Shown: positions 51,712 through 61,235 of the stretch, piece after piece
How the letters are laid out: each line of letters begins with the position of its first letter
Numbering within the stretch: the stretch's first letter is position 1
Origin: Ardenticatenaceae bacterium
Lineage (GTDB): Bacteria; Chloroflexota; Anaerolineae; Promineifilales; Promineifilaceae
Direction: 5' to 3'
DNA length: 64,000 bases
Assembly: GCA_030065875.1 (NCBI GenBank)
Contig: JASJCR010000018.1
Span: 62,001 to 126,000 of the forward strand
Program-made: the position numbers and the translations under genes
Notes under the pieces: model-generated
Told to the model about the DNA's origin: nothing
What the model saw: the letters and a program-made list of their open reading frames with translations, nothing else
Database searches by the model: none

Positions 51712-53032
51712 CTTAAAAGAACAACTAGAAATAAGCAAGGTATTTTTTTTGGGAATTTTGTTGATAGTTGGAGCTTGGACTTTTTTACAGCCATATTCAA
51801 CTATTAACTCGATAGGCGAAACTCAAAGAAGTAATTTTTTCTATTGGAAAAATGTATTAGGTGTTGCTTTAGTAATTTATTGCACTATTTTGCTTGGATT
51901 CAAAGTTTTTAGAAGAGAGAAAATTTACATCAATTTGCCGTTGACTATTACATCATTTTTGTTTCCGGTTTATGTACTATTTTTGATGGTATTTAGAAGC
52001 TTAGATGAAAACTCAGCTCAAGAAACAGCACTATATTTCTTATGGTTTTACGCTTTAGTTTTTCTTTTCCCGCTTATTTTTGACACAGTAGCAAGACAAA
52101 AAAAACTAATATGGGTTATTTTAATTGCGAATCTGTCAGCGATTTTCATAGGAATTTATTTTAATCCTTATGAGTTTTTAGGGAAACTACAGAATCCTGC
52201 AATTAGGCTTGATTTTGATTTTTTTAATCCCAATTTTTATGCTTATTCATGGCAAATCGTTGTTGCATCGGCTCTAGTATTACTCGCAATCACGAGAAGT
52301 AAATTTCAAAAAGTCCTGTTTAGTTTGCTAATTGTTCTCTCTGTTCTTTTTATTTATGCGGCTATTGCAAGAAGTACATTAATTGCGAGCCTGGCAATTA
52401 TCGTGATCTACATTTTTGTTATTGTTAAGGTTGATTTGCGGGTAAAACTTGGAATTGCATGTTTCTCCATCGGCTTTATCTTTCTTGTTTTGATGGGTAT
52501 TGATTATTCAGCAGATGAATTAAACAGTTTGTTATCTGGACGAATTCAAATTTGGACTAATACCATCAATTTTAATTTATTTGAAAATTCAAATCCCCTA
52601 GCAATATTTTTTGGTGTTGAAGAATATACAGTTAGAGGTTTTTATCATTTAACAAGAGAACGATTAGGTTTTGAAATTCAGAAAGCATCCGCAGACAATC
52701 TTTATATTGATATTTTATTGAAGTTTGGTTTTTTGGGATTAATTTTCTTCCTGATGCCAATAATAGTCATAATAACGAATTTAATTAAGTTTGTGGCTAC
52801 AACACACAATCAACTTGACAAGAAGTTAGTCACAATTGTTTTGGGAGTTTGGATTGGGGTCTTATTGCAAGGTACCGGCATTTCAGTTATCCCTTCATTT
52901 GGCAATGTCATTAATATAATGTTGCTCATTCTAACAAGTTATTCTATCTCTATTATTAATAGGCCAAGATTGGCTTCGTTTAGGCGCAGATTAAATTCTC
53001 CTTACATCAAACCGATTCCTGAGCTAAATTAA
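51701..53032 (+). CDS. O-antigen polymerase/ligase-like membrane protein (Wzy/WaaL)
   Basis: The 443-residue protein has about 11 membrane segments and a large loop with SGRIQIWTNTINFNLFENSN, then SADNLYIDILLKFGFLGLIF (about 326-345). These features match the Wzy_C/O-antigen ligase family. It starts with GTG at 51701, overlaps the TPR gene, and overlaps the next gene by one base (TAATG). AT-rich. Polymerase and ligase cannot be told apart by sequence alone. Confidence 0.83.
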   Translation: MKIDLKEQLEISKVFFLGILLIVGAWTFLQPYSTINSIGETQRSNFFYWKNVLGVALVIYCTILLGFKVFRREKIYINLPLTITSFLFPVYVLFLMVFRSLDENSAQETALYFLWFYALVFLFPLIFDTVARQKKLIWVILIANLSAIFIGIYFNPYEFLGKLQNPAIRLDFDFFNPNFYAYSWQIVVASALVLLAITRSKFQKVLFSLLIVLSVLFIYAAIARSTLIASLAIIVIYIFVIVKVDLRVKLGIACFSIGFIFLVLMGIDYSADELNSLLSGRIQIWTNTINFNLFENSNPLAIFFGVEEYTVRGFYHLTRERLGFEIQKASADNLYIDILLKFGFLGLIFFLMPIIVIITNLIKFVATTHNQLDKKLVTIVLGVWIGVLLQGTGISVIPSFGNVINIMLLILTSYSISIINRPRLASFRRRLNSPYIKPIPELN

Positions 53033-54156
53033 TGAAAATACTTATAAATGGGTTGGCCGCTCGTTTGGGTGGATCTGAAACATTCCTTGTGGAGCTACTA
53101 CCTCGCCTTGCCAAACAGAAATCGTCAATAACATTCGATTTATTTGTAGTGGAAAGTCGCCGCAAAAATTATGAAAATCTGCCAAAAAACGTTCGTTTGA
53201 TCGGTGTTGCTGATGTCAACGTCAACTCCACTTTTCGGCGATTGATATTTGAACACCTTGTCATCCCTTACAGGTTTCTTTTTGGTAAGTACGATTTTTA
53301 TATCGAATCAGGCGACATGATGTCGCCTTTTGTTTGGCTATCTCGCAAAAAAACACTGTCCGTGTTTCATGCAACCCAACATTTAATCATCCCTAAAGAA
53401 ACTGGAGAACGCGGTATCCGGTTAATTTACAACAAGATCATGAGAAGATTAACGGCTTACGGGGTCACGATACCGGTAACTGTTTCTCATTTCACGGCAA
53501 CGCAACTGGTTGAAATATACCCTGTTCTAAAAGGGAAACTCAAAGTGATTCATCATGGCCTGGCTATGAAAAAAAATGCTAATGGCTCTGACTCCGCTTT
53601 CCCGCTAGACTTTCCCCACCGCTATATGTTATCAATTTCCAACCGCTACCCATTTAAAAATTATGCTAATTTAATCAGAGCGTATGGAAATTTTTTGCGC
53701 AAAAATGACACAGATATTGATTTAGTACTGATCGGCGCAGCCAAATCGGCCGCTGTTGAAAAAGAAATTAGGGAGATCATTGCCCAATTCGATATTAAAG
53801 ATCGAGTCCATATTTTTGACTATATTCCAAGACAGCGCTTAGCAAAAATTTTTTCCGCAGCTACGGGTTATATTTTCCCCTCAAAATTTGAGACATTTGG
53901 TTTTACCCCTCTCGAAGCGATGTCTTATGGGGTGCCCTGCGCCGTTTCAAATCAAACCAGCCTCCCGGAGATATGCGGAGATGCCGCCCTCTATTTTGAT
54001 CCAGGTGACCTTGATCAAATTGAAGAGGCGATTCACCAGCTTGTTTTTAACGAAAGATTACGGGAGGACCTTATAAAGAAAGGCAATCACCAATACACAA
54101 AATTTACCTGGGATCAAGCGGCCGCTGAATATCATGCAGCAATCGAGAACGCCTAA
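53032..54156 (+). CDS. Family 4 glycosyltransferase
   Basis: The 374-residue GT-B protein has an N-terminal GGSETFLVELLPRL (about 14-27), VSHFTATQLVEIYPVLKGKL (about 153) and SISNRYPFKNYANLIRAY (about 199). The donor-site glutamates are in PSKFETFGFTPLEAMSYGVP (about 283-302, EX7E). The order and spacing are typical of GT4 mannosyl/glucosyl-type transferases, but the sugar cannot be set. One-base overlap with the upstream gene. Confidence 0.9.
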   Translation: MKILINGLAARLGGSETFLVELLPRLAKQKSSITFDLFVVESRRKNYENLPKNVRLIGVADVNVNSTFRRLIFEHLVIPYRFLFGKYDFYIESGDMMSPFVWLSRKKTLSVFHATQHLIIPKETGERGIRLIYNKIMRRLTAYGVTIPVTVSHFTATQLVEIYPVLKGKLKVIHHGLAMKKNANGSDSAFPLDFPHRYMLSISNRYPFKNYANLIRAYGNFLRKNDTDIDLVLIGAAKSAAVEKEIREIIAQFDIKDRVHIFDYIPRQRLAKIFSAATGYIFPSKFETFGFTPLEAMSYGVPCAVSNQTSLPEICGDAALYFDPGDLDQIEEAIHQLVFNERLREDLIKKGNHQYTKFTWDQAAAEYHAAIENA

Positions 54157-54188
54157 TGTTCAAGACTTGGGGTTAGTATTAATTTTTT

Positions 54189-55355
54189 ATGATGTTGTAT
54201 AACCAGTTTTCATCAAAATTCTCGCGATTAGAAAAAACTCTGTTAGGTATTCTTCGGGGTGAATATAATTCGTTTGAAAAAATTAACTTTGAGGCAAATT
54301 TATTTGATATCGCTTCAAAAAATGAGGTTGCTTCGATTGTAACTCACCAAGTAGTAACCTCGGCAGCCGCAGATTCGATCTCAATTGACTCTTCATGGAG
54401 ATTGATTCATGACAAGGAAAATGACCGCATCCAGAGCTACCTCGATGAACTTGATCGGGTCGCAGCAAAGTTGGCTGAGCATGATATCCCCCTGGTGGCC
54501 CTCAAAAATTCAGGCATCGCTCGCGGCATTTACCCTCACCCCGGCGCGGTACCCATGGGGGATATCGATGTCCTGGTTGAAAAACGACACTTTCGCCGCG
54601 CTCACGAACTGCTGCTCGGCATGGGCTACACCTTTGAATTCCGCAGCGATCTGGAAGAAGAAGATCTGGAAGAGGCTGAAGCCGGCGGCGGCGCAGAATA
54701 TTGGAAAATGCTGCCCAACGGGGAAAAACTGTGGTTTGAACTGCAGTGGCGGCCGGTCGCCGGCCGCTGGATCCGGCCGGATCAGGAACCTTCGGCGGCC
54801 GAACTGATGGCCCGCTCCATACCGATCGATGGGAGTGAGGTTCGGCTCCTCTCTCCAGAAGATAATTTGCTGCAGGTGGCCCTGCACACCGCCAAACATT
54901 CCTACGTCCGCGCCCCTGGTTTTCGGCTCCATCTCGATGTCGAGCGCATCGTGCGTTACCAGACGATTGATTGGGAGCTCTTCGTAAAACGGGTCAAACA
55001 GTTAAAAGTTAAAACCGCAGTTTACTTCTCGCTTCTAATTCCGGCCGAGCTGTTTGAGACCCCAATCCCACCTCAAGTGTTAATTGACCTGCGCCCCGGT
55101 CGCATACAGGAGAAATTTCTCATATATATGTTGAACCGCGCGGGACTTTTGTACCCCCATCAAAAGAAGTTTAATCGTGTAGAATATATTTGCTTTAACG
55201 CACTACTTTATGATAGCCTGTCTGGCTTGTGGCGGGGTATATTCCCCGATCCCAACTGGATGCAGGAGCGGTATCAGTTTCAAAACAGATGGCTTTTACC
55301 CTATTATCATCTCGTGCGACTTTCATCACTTTTATTTAGAAGATTGGCAACATGA
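54189..55355 (+). CDS. PF14907-like nucleotidyltransferase family protein, copy 1
   Basis: The 388-residue protein shares a nucleotidyltransferase-like core with the protein at 61242. Here it is ALKNSGIARGIYPHPGAVPM then GDIDVLVEK (about 105-135), where GDIDVLV holds the metal-binding acid pair. HTAKHSY and LHLDVERIV follow. This family (NTP_transf_5) is common in polysaccharide and peptide-modification loci and has no settled reaction. The first 70 codons are AT-rich; from about 54450 the gene is GC-rich, a second mosaic junction. It overlaps the next gene by four bases. Confidence 0.82.
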   Translation: MMLYNQFSSKFSRLEKTLLGILRGEYNSFEKINFEANLFDIASKNEVASIVTHQVVTSAAADSISIDSSWRLIHDKENDRIQSYLDELDRVAAKLAEHDIPLVALKNSGIARGIYPHPGAVPMGDIDVLVEKRHFRRAHELLLGMGYTFEFRSDLEEEDLEEAEAGGGAEYWKMLPNGEKLWFELQWRPVAGRWIRPDQEPSAAELMARSIPIDGSEVRLLSPEDNLLQVALHTAKHSYVRAPGFRLHLDVERIVRYQTIDWELFVKRVKQLKVKTAVYFSLLIPAELFETPIPPQVLIDLRPGRIQEKFLIYMLNRAGLLYPHQKKFNRVEYICFNALLYDSLSGLWRGIFPDPNWMQERYQFQNRWLLPYYHLVRLSSLLFRRLAT

Positions 55356-55978
55356 TGACCCAAATTCTTCAGCGACATCAGTGGAACCATAAATCGATTT
55401 TTGACCGGTTGGTAGCGGCCTTACTGTTAATCACCTTTGCCCCATTTTTGGCCGTTATCGCTTTAATTGTGGCCCTCAAACTCGGCCGCCCGGTCCTTTT
55501 TCGCCAGCAGCGGGCCGGACAGTTCGGCCGGCCGTTTATGCTGCTCAAATTTCGCACGATGACCGATGCCCGTGACCCGAATGGAGACCTTCTGCCTGAT
55601 GGGGAGAGACTCACCTCCTTTGGCCGCTTCTTACGCAGCACCAGCCTTGATGAACTACCGGAATTGTGGAATGTATGTAAGGGAGAGATGAGCCTTGTTG
55701 GTCCGCGACCGCTGCTCATGCGCTACCTGCCCCGCTACACGTCAGAACAGATGCGCCGTCATGACGTCAAGCCCGGCATCACCGGATGGGCACAGATCAA
55801 CGGCCGGAATGGCATCGCCTGGAATGAGAAATTCAGGCTGGACGTATGGTATGTTGACCACCACTCTTTGTGGCTTGACTGTAAAATTCTCGTTCTGACA
55901 ATTTGGCGCACCCTGCGTCGTGACGGCATTAGCCAGGCTGGTCACGATACCATGGAAGAGTTTTTTGGAACCCAGTAA
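55352..55978 (+). CDS. Phosphoglycosyl transferase (PglC/WcaJ-type sugar transferase)
   Basis: The 208-residue protein is the small monotopic form: one N-terminal membrane hairpin (about 20-42), RQQRAGQFGRPFMLLKFRTM (about 51-70), the catalytic Asp-Glu pair in SLDELPEL (about 97-104), SLVGPRPLLM and KPGITGWAQINGRN. It moves a sugar-1-phosphate from a UDP-sugar to undecaprenyl phosphate and so starts the repeat unit. Its size and ending (EEFFG) match PglC, the transferase for 4-amino sugars such as diacetylbacillosamine, which agrees with the genes downstream. Confidence 0.92.
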   Translation: MMTQILQRHQWNHKSIFDRLVAALLLITFAPFLAVIALIVALKLGRPVLFRQQRAGQFGRPFMLLKFRTMTDARDPNGDLLPDGERLTSFGRFLRSTSLDELPELWNVCKGEMSLVGPRPLLMRYLPRYTSEQMRRHDVKPGITGWAQINGRNGIAWNEKFRLDVWYVDHHSLWLDCKILVLTIWRTLRRDGISQAGHDTMEEFFGTQ

Positions 55979-56984
55979 AGCCCCTTCTGTTAATATATTG
56001 TTGTGCAGCGTCGGCCGACGAGTTGAATTGGTAAAAGCCTTTAAACAAGCGTACCAAAGCAGTGGTTGGGCCGGACAGATTGTTGGGCTAGACATCAATC
56101 CATTGGCCCCTGCACTGTGGGAGGTTGATCGGCCGTATATCGTACCGCGATTGAATGATCCCCATTACATACCCACTCTGCTGAATATCTGTCAACGTGA
56201 AAAAATTGATCTTGTGTTACCCTTGATCGATTACGATATCCCCGTCCTGGCCGCCCACCAAGCTGCTATCGAAGCAACTGGAGCCCGCGTAGGAGTAATC
56301 CCAGCCGCTAAAACCAGCATCGTAAATGATAAATGGGAAACCTTTCGCTTTTTTCAGCACATTGGTGTCCCCACACCTCAATCGTGGCTGCCGGAAATGC
56401 TTGATTACTCAACAATGAAGTACCCGCTCTTTGTCAAACCAAGACACGGCAGCGCGAGCCAGCACACCTATAAAATTGGCGACGCTCGGGAACTGGCTTT
56501 TTTTGTAGAATATGTACCGGATCCGATTGTCCAGGAATATGTACCTGGACCGGAGATCACGAATGACGTCATTTGTGATTTTCACGGTCGCTTGCTGGGT
56601 TTTGTATCCCGAAAACGGGTTGAGGTTCGTTCTGGAGAAGTAAACAAGGGGGTGACCCTTTTTGATCAGGCTATTGGTGATGCTTGCCGCACCATCGCTC
56701 GGGAACTGCCGGCCGTAGGGCCGATTACTGTGCAGTGCATGATGCGAGACGATCAACCGCTGTTTACGGAAATTAATGCCCGCTTGGGTGGTGGAATTCC
56801 CCTCGGCATCGCGGCCGGGGTTAATTCGCCCCTGCTCTTGCTGCAGCTGGCGGCCGGTGTTGAAGTGGACCCGCAAACGCTTGGCGATTATCAAACCGAT
56901 CTTTTCCTGTCCCGATTTGATGATTCACGCTTTTTAACAACTGATGACTGCAATCGTATGGCCCAAAACAAATACACCGCTTAA
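55965..56984 (+). CDS. ATP-grasp ligase in the amino-sugar module
   Basis: The 339-residue protein has an N-terminal pre-ATP-grasp domain (ILLCSVGRRVELVKAFKQA) and the ATP-grasp fold: KYPLFVKPRHGSASQHTY (about 146-163), VQEYVPGPEITNDVICDF (about 185-202), and the metal-binding TEINARLGGGIPLGIAAG (about 266). Such ligases join a carboxylate to an amine. Between a PglC-like transferase and a DegT aminotransferase, it may acylate the 4-amino sugar with an amino acid or similar acid. I take the TTG at 55965 as start; 55920 is possible. It overlaps both neighbours. Confidence 0.82.
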   Translation: MEPSKAPSVNILLCSVGRRVELVKAFKQAYQSSGWAGQIVGLDINPLAPALWEVDRPYIVPRLNDPHYIPTLLNICQREKIDLVLPLIDYDIPVLAAHQAAIEATGARVGVIPAAKTSIVNDKWETFRFFQHIGVPTPQSWLPEMLDYSTMKYPLFVKPRHGSASQHTYKIGDARELAFFVEYVPDPIVQEYVPGPEITNDVICDFHGRLLGFVSRKRVEVRSGEVNKGVTLFDQAIGDACRTIARELPAVGPITVQCMMRDDQPLFTEINARLGGGIPLGIAAGVNSPLLLLQLAAGVEVDPQTLGDYQTDLFLSRFDDSRFLTTDDCNRMAQNKYTA

Positions 56985-57657
56985 AGCGGTTGTATTTGAT
57001 ATGGATGATACCCTTTATCCTGAACGCGAATTTGTGCTGAGTGGCTTTCGCGCTGTGGCCGTATGGGCCCAGCGTCACCTTGGGATTCCTCAAAATTCAG
57101 GGTATGATTGCCTGAAGAGGTTATTTGAGCAGGATATTCGAGGCAATACATTCAACCTATGGCTTGCCCATTTTAACATTGCAGATGACACACTTGTTCC
57201 TAACCTCATAAATGTTTACAGAACACATTCTCCCAACATTGCTCCTTTTGCTGAAATGAAAGCCCTGGTCGAACAATTGTCTCTGCACGTGCCGGTCGCG
57301 TTGCTCAGCGATGGCTACTTGGAAGTTCAACGACGAAAATTTGACGCTTTAAACCTTGCTCCTTTCTTTCATACAGTTCTGTTTTCTGATCAGTTTGGCC
57401 GGGAAAATTGGAAACCCAGCCCTGTTCCTTTCCAGGCGGTTTTAGAGAAACTCACAACCAACGGCCCTGAGACGGTCTATATCGGTGATAATCCTCGTAA
57501 GGATTTTATTGGGGCTCGCCAGACCGGTATCAATACAATTTGGCTCAAGCATGCTCGGGGAGAGTACTTTGAAGATCGTCCACCTACACCACAGCACGAT
57601 GCAGACATCATTGTCGATCATGCAGCAAATTTGTTTGGCTTGTTTGGTCTTGATTAA
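56944..57657 (+). CDS. HAD-family hydrolase
   Basis: The 237-residue protein has HAD motif I in FDMDDTLYPE (about 18-27), motif II LLSDG (about 120), motif III lysine in WKPSP (about 159), and motif IV YIGDNPRKDF (about 179-188). It is probably a phosphatase for a small phosphoester made in the same locus. It overlaps the ATP-grasp gene by 41 bases, so the two are tightly coupled. Confidence 0.88.
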   Translation: MTAIVWPKTNTPLKAVVFDMDDTLYPEREFVLSGFRAVAVWAQRHLGIPQNSGYDCLKRLFEQDIRGNTFNLWLAHFNIADDTLVPNLINVYRTHSPNIAPFAEMKALVEQLSLHVPVALLSDGYLEVQRRKFDALNLAPFFHTVLFSDQFGRENWKPSPVPFQAVLEKLTTNGPETVYIGDNPRKDFIGARQTGINTIWLKHARGEYFEDRPPTPQHDADIIVDHAANLFGLFGLD

Positions 57658-57729
57658 TTTATTTAGAATCGATATGCAATAGATCTGTGGCGCTAGAAGA
57701 ATGGGAAAAACGCCACAAATGAGGTTGAT

Positions 57730-58863
57730 TTGGTCGCAAAGAGAATTTATCTTTCTCCACCGCACATGTCCGGTTGGGAGCAGCAGTTTGTTCAAGATGC
57801 TTTTGACACCAACTGGATCGCCCCGCTTGGTCCACACGTTAACGCGTTTGAGGAAGAATTTTGTGAGGTTGTGGGGTCGGCTCACGCTGCCGCCCTGAGC
57901 AGCGGCACGGCCGCCCTGCACCTGGCCATGATCCTGCAGGGGATCGAACCGGGTGATGAGGTGCTGGTTTCCGACCTAACTTTCAGCGCCAGCGTTAATC
58001 CGATTATTTACTGCGGAGGCAAGCCTGTTTTTATCGACAGCGAAACCGCTTCCTGGAACCTTGACCCCAATTTGTTAGAAGATGCGTTGAAAAAGAAGGC
58101 CGCGGCCGGCAACCTGCCCAAGGCGATGATTATCGTCCACCTTTATGGGCAAGCGGCCGATATGGAAGCGATTTGTGCCCTGAGTGAGCAATATGGGGTG
58201 CCGATCATTGAAGATGCGGCCGAAGCCCTGGGTGCCACTCACCATGGTCGGGCACCCGGCACGCTGGGGCGAATGGGCATCTATTCGTTCAACGGCAATA
58301 AAATCATCACCACTTCTGGGGGCGGCATGCTTGTCTCTGATGACAAGGCCTTGATCGATCAGGCGCGCAAACTAGCAACCCAAGCCCGTGATCCAGCGCC
58401 TCATTACCAACATTCACAAATTGGCTATAATTACCGGTTGAGCAACATTCTGGCCGGTGTTGGGAGAGGACAACTGCGCGTTTTATCAGATCGCGTACAA
58501 ACCCGGCGGCAAAATTTTGACTTTTACTGCAACAATCTAGGTCATCTGCCCGGTATCTCTTTTATGCCGGAGGCCCCCTGGGGGCGATCAAATCGCTGGC
58601 TCACCGTCATGCAAGTTAATCCGGAGCTCTCGGGCTCTGATCGTGAACAAATTCGCCTTGCTCTCGAAGAAGAAAATATTGAATCGCGCCCGGTGTGGAA
58701 ACCGATGCACCTCCAACCAATTTATGCTCAATATGAAGTTTTTGGCGGCCATGTTTCAGAACATCTTTTTGAGCGTGGCCTTTGCCTGCCGTCCGGGTCA
58801 AGCTTGACTAAAAGTGATTTAAATAGAATTGTCTATTTGATTCGATCGATAGTTTGCACATGA
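57730..58863 (+). CDS. DegT/DnrJ/EryC1/StrS aminotransferase (PglE-like)
   Basis: The PLP enzyme adds an amino group to a 4-keto-6-deoxy UDP-sugar. The 377-residue protein has SSGTAALHLAM (about 57-67), VLVSDLTFSASVNPI, the aspartate in IIEDAAEALGA (about 158), the Schiff-base lysine in SFNGNKIITTSGGG (about K190), and NYRLSNILAGVG (about 236). The next gene encodes the matching dehydratase, so the pair forms a UDP-4-amino-4,6-dideoxy-GlcNAc. It starts with TTG; GAGG is just upstream. Confidence 0.9.
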   Translation: MVAKRIYLSPPHMSGWEQQFVQDAFDTNWIAPLGPHVNAFEEEFCEVVGSAHAAALSSGTAALHLAMILQGIEPGDEVLVSDLTFSASVNPIIYCGGKPVFIDSETASWNLDPNLLEDALKKKAAAGNLPKAMIIVHLYGQAADMEAICALSEQYGVPIIEDAAEALGATHHGRAPGTLGRMGIYSFNGNKIITTSGGGMLVSDDKALIDQARKLATQARDPAPHYQHSQIGYNYRLSNILAGVGRGQLRVLSDRVQTRRQNFDFYCNNLGHLPGISFMPEAPWGRSNRWLTVMQVNPELSGSDREQIRLALEEENIESRPVWKPMHLQPIYAQYEVFGGHVSEHLFERGLCLPSGSSLTKSDLNRIVYLIRSIVCT

Positions 58864-60755
58864 TTTATAAACCAGTTCCCCTAGACCACCTTCGTAATCG
58901 ACACTTCTTTGTTTTTGACGCCATAGCCATCGTTTTTGCTTCGTATTTGAGCTATGTGTTGCGTTTTGAGACATGGCAATTCCCCACTTTTCATCAACAA
59001 AGCCTGATCATTTTTTCGATTTGTGCGGTGTTAGCGGTTCCGTTAATATTTCACTCGGTGGGTGTCTATTCTCGCTATTGGAAGTACGCCTCGCTAAACG
59101 ATTTTATTTTGATTTGTTTGAGCGTGGTTGTGGCTACTGCCGCTGCTTCACTTATGACGATTGGTGTTATTTGGTTAGGCAAGCTGTCGGCCGTTTTTCC
59201 CCGCTCAATCCCGTTTCTGTTTTTCATGATCGCCCTGGGGGCGGTATTCCTACCCCGCCTCTTTGTGCGGGTTTTTCACCTCATGCGCGGCCGGGTTAAC
59301 GGCACCCGCCAGCGGCAGCCGGGCCGCCGCATCGCCATCATGGGCGCGGGAGATGCCGGAGAAATTCTGGTCCGGGAACTCAAGCAAAACACCCGTATCC
59401 AGCACGAAATTGTGGCCTTTCTGGACGACAACCCCCGCAAACACGGGGTGCGCATCCACGGCATCCGGGTGATTGGCGGCCGTCAGAAAATCCCCCATCT
59501 TCAGACTGAGTTGGGGGTCTCGGAACTCATTATCGCCATGCCCAGCATCGACGGCCGCATGGTGCGCGAGATCGTCCAGCTGAGCGAAAAAGCCGGTCTC
59601 AAAGCAAAAATTATCCCCGGTCTACAGGAGCTTCTCGAAGGCGAAAACCTCTTTGGCCAGCTGCGCAGCGTCGCCATCGAAGATTTGCTGCGCCGTCAGC
59701 CGATCAAGACCGATTTCTCGGCCGTTCAAAACCTGCTCCAAGGACGGCGCGTGCTGATCACCGGCGGTGGCGGCTCGATCGGCAGTGAACTGTGTCGTCA
59801 AATCATTCGCTGTCAGCCGTCCGAACTGGTGCTCCTGGGTCACGGAGAAAATTCGATTTTTGGCATATTCCATGAATTGAAACGCCTAAAAATAGAGACA
59901 AAAATAACGGCGGTAATCGCTGATATCCGCTTCGAGAAGCGGATCAAACAGGTTTTTGCTCAATTTCAGCCGGAAGTGGTTTTTCACGCGGCCGCTCACA
60001 AGCACGTGCCCCTCATGGAAGCCAATCCGGTTGAGGCGATTACCAACAACGTCCTGGGAACCCGCAATTTGCTGACCGCAGCGCTGGAACAGGATGTCGA
60101 TCACTTTGTCATGATCTCCACCGATAAGGCGGTGAACCCCACCAACGTGATGGGGGCCAGCAAGCGGTCCGCCGAACTGCTCGTACATCATGCCGCCGAA
60201 CGATCAGGAAAAGCGTACGTGGCCGTTCGTTTTGGTAACGTTCTAGGCAGCCGCGGCAGCGTGGTCCTGACCTTTCAGGATCAAATCAAGCGAGGTGGAC
60301 CGGTGACGGTGACCCATCCGGAGATGACCCGCTTTTTTATGACCATCCCCGAAGCGGTGCAGCTCGTCCTGCAGGCGGCCGTTCTCGGCAACGGCGGCGA
60401 AGTCTTTGTCCTTGATATGGGCCAACCGGTCAAAATTCTCGATTTAGCCAAAGATCTTATTACTCTGTCCGGGTTAGAGGTTGATCGGGATATAAAGATT
60501 GAATTTGTGGGCTTGCGCCCTGGTGAAAAGCTGTACGAGGAGCTGTTTGTCAAAGGGGAAGATTACCAGCGTACCCGCCATGAAAAGATCTTCCTGGCGG
60601 CCAATGCCAGCAATTTAATCCCGGCCGCTCTGGAGACCCGGATCGGCCGGCTGATTGAGGCAGCTGAAGAAAATCACCTCAACTTACTTATGGAAGAACT
60701 GCATGAGCTGGTGCCCGAGTTTAGCCACAATGGCTCGGTTCCTCAGAGGAGATAG
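58860..60755 (+). CDS. Membrane UDP-GlcNAc 4,6-dehydratase (PglF/WbpM/CapD type)
   Basis: The 631-residue protein has four N-terminal membrane segments (about 15-130), a first Rossmann domain (MGAGDAGEILVREL, about 160), and a C-terminal SDR domain: ITGGGGSIGSELCRQI (about 301-316), HAAAHKHVPLMEANP (about 378) and the catalytic MISTDKAVNPTN (about 418-429). It makes the UDP-4-keto-6-deoxy sugar used by the aminotransferase. It overlaps that gene by four bases (ATGA), which sets the start. Confidence 0.92.
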   Translation: MIYKPVPLDHLRNRHFFVFDAIAIVFASYLSYVLRFETWQFPTFHQQSLIIFSICAVLAVPLIFHSVGVYSRYWKYASLNDFILICLSVVVATAAASLMTIGVIWLGKLSAVFPRSIPFLFFMIALGAVFLPRLFVRVFHLMRGRVNGTRQRQPGRRIAIMGAGDAGEILVRELKQNTRIQHEIVAFLDDNPRKHGVRIHGIRVIGGRQKIPHLQTELGVSELIIAMPSIDGRMVREIVQLSEKAGLKAKIIPGLQELLEGENLFGQLRSVAIEDLLRRQPIKTDFSAVQNLLQGRRVLITGGGGSIGSELCRQIIRCQPSELVLLGHGENSIFGIFHELKRLKIETKITAVIADIRFEKRIKQVFAQFQPEVVFHAAAHKHVPLMEANPVEAITNNVLGTRNLLTAALEQDVDHFVMISTDKAVNPTNVMGASKRSAELLVHHAAERSGKAYVAVRFGNVLGSRGSVVLTFQDQIKRGGPVTVTHPEMTRFFMTIPEAVQLVLQAAVLGNGGEVFVLDMGQPVKILDLAKDLITLSGLEVDRDIKIEFVGLRPGEKLYEELFVKGEDYQRTRHEKIFLAANASNLIPAALETRIGRLIEAAEENHLNLLMEELHELVPEFSHNGSVPQRR

Positions 60756-60825
60756 GTTTCACCGCAAAATCACGGAAAACAGTAAAATTTGTGTAACTGT
60801 TTAGGTCTTCAATCATCCCGACAGG

Positions 60826-60884
60826 CTGTGGCCGGGGTCCTCACCGAGCCACCAGCCGGCGCGGTCAGAGACCGGCCGGAGCGC
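60826..60884. repeat. Two-hairpin dispersed element, copy 2
   Basis: CTGTGGCCGG...CCGAGCCAC and GCCGGCGCGGTC...GACCGGCCGG form two adjacent hairpins. The element is the inverse of that at 4758-4815. It may terminate the amino-sugar operon. Confidence 0.65.
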
Positions 60885-61229
60885 CTAAATAGATTTCAAG
60901 AATGATACGGTAGTAGAACGATTGATCTTACATCATCGGTCGCGGGCATCCTGCACAATGACAGAATGCGCAGCGTCAGCGAGGAATCTCGGCAGGTTGA
61001 ACTTAGACCGTAAAATGGCATAGCAAAGGTTCATTTTAATGTACGTTGGCGGGATTCTTGTATGTTAAAGAGAAAGATGGTCCGAGGGCAATTTAACCCA
61101 TCCACAATGGTAGGGGCTGGGTTAGTAAGGGCTTGGCTAGCCAAGCCCCTACACCGGTTTCATCCTGGCCTCCTGTCCACAGCTTGAACGCGGCAAGGAC
61201 GGTTTTGTGCTTTTTGTGTTTTTGTGATT

Positions 61230-61235
61230 CATAAT
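61230..61235 (+). promoter_or_regulatory. -10 box for a leaderless nucleotidyltransferase mRNA
   Basis: CATAAT ends six bases before ATG 61242, with no ribosome site. Confidence 0.35.
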
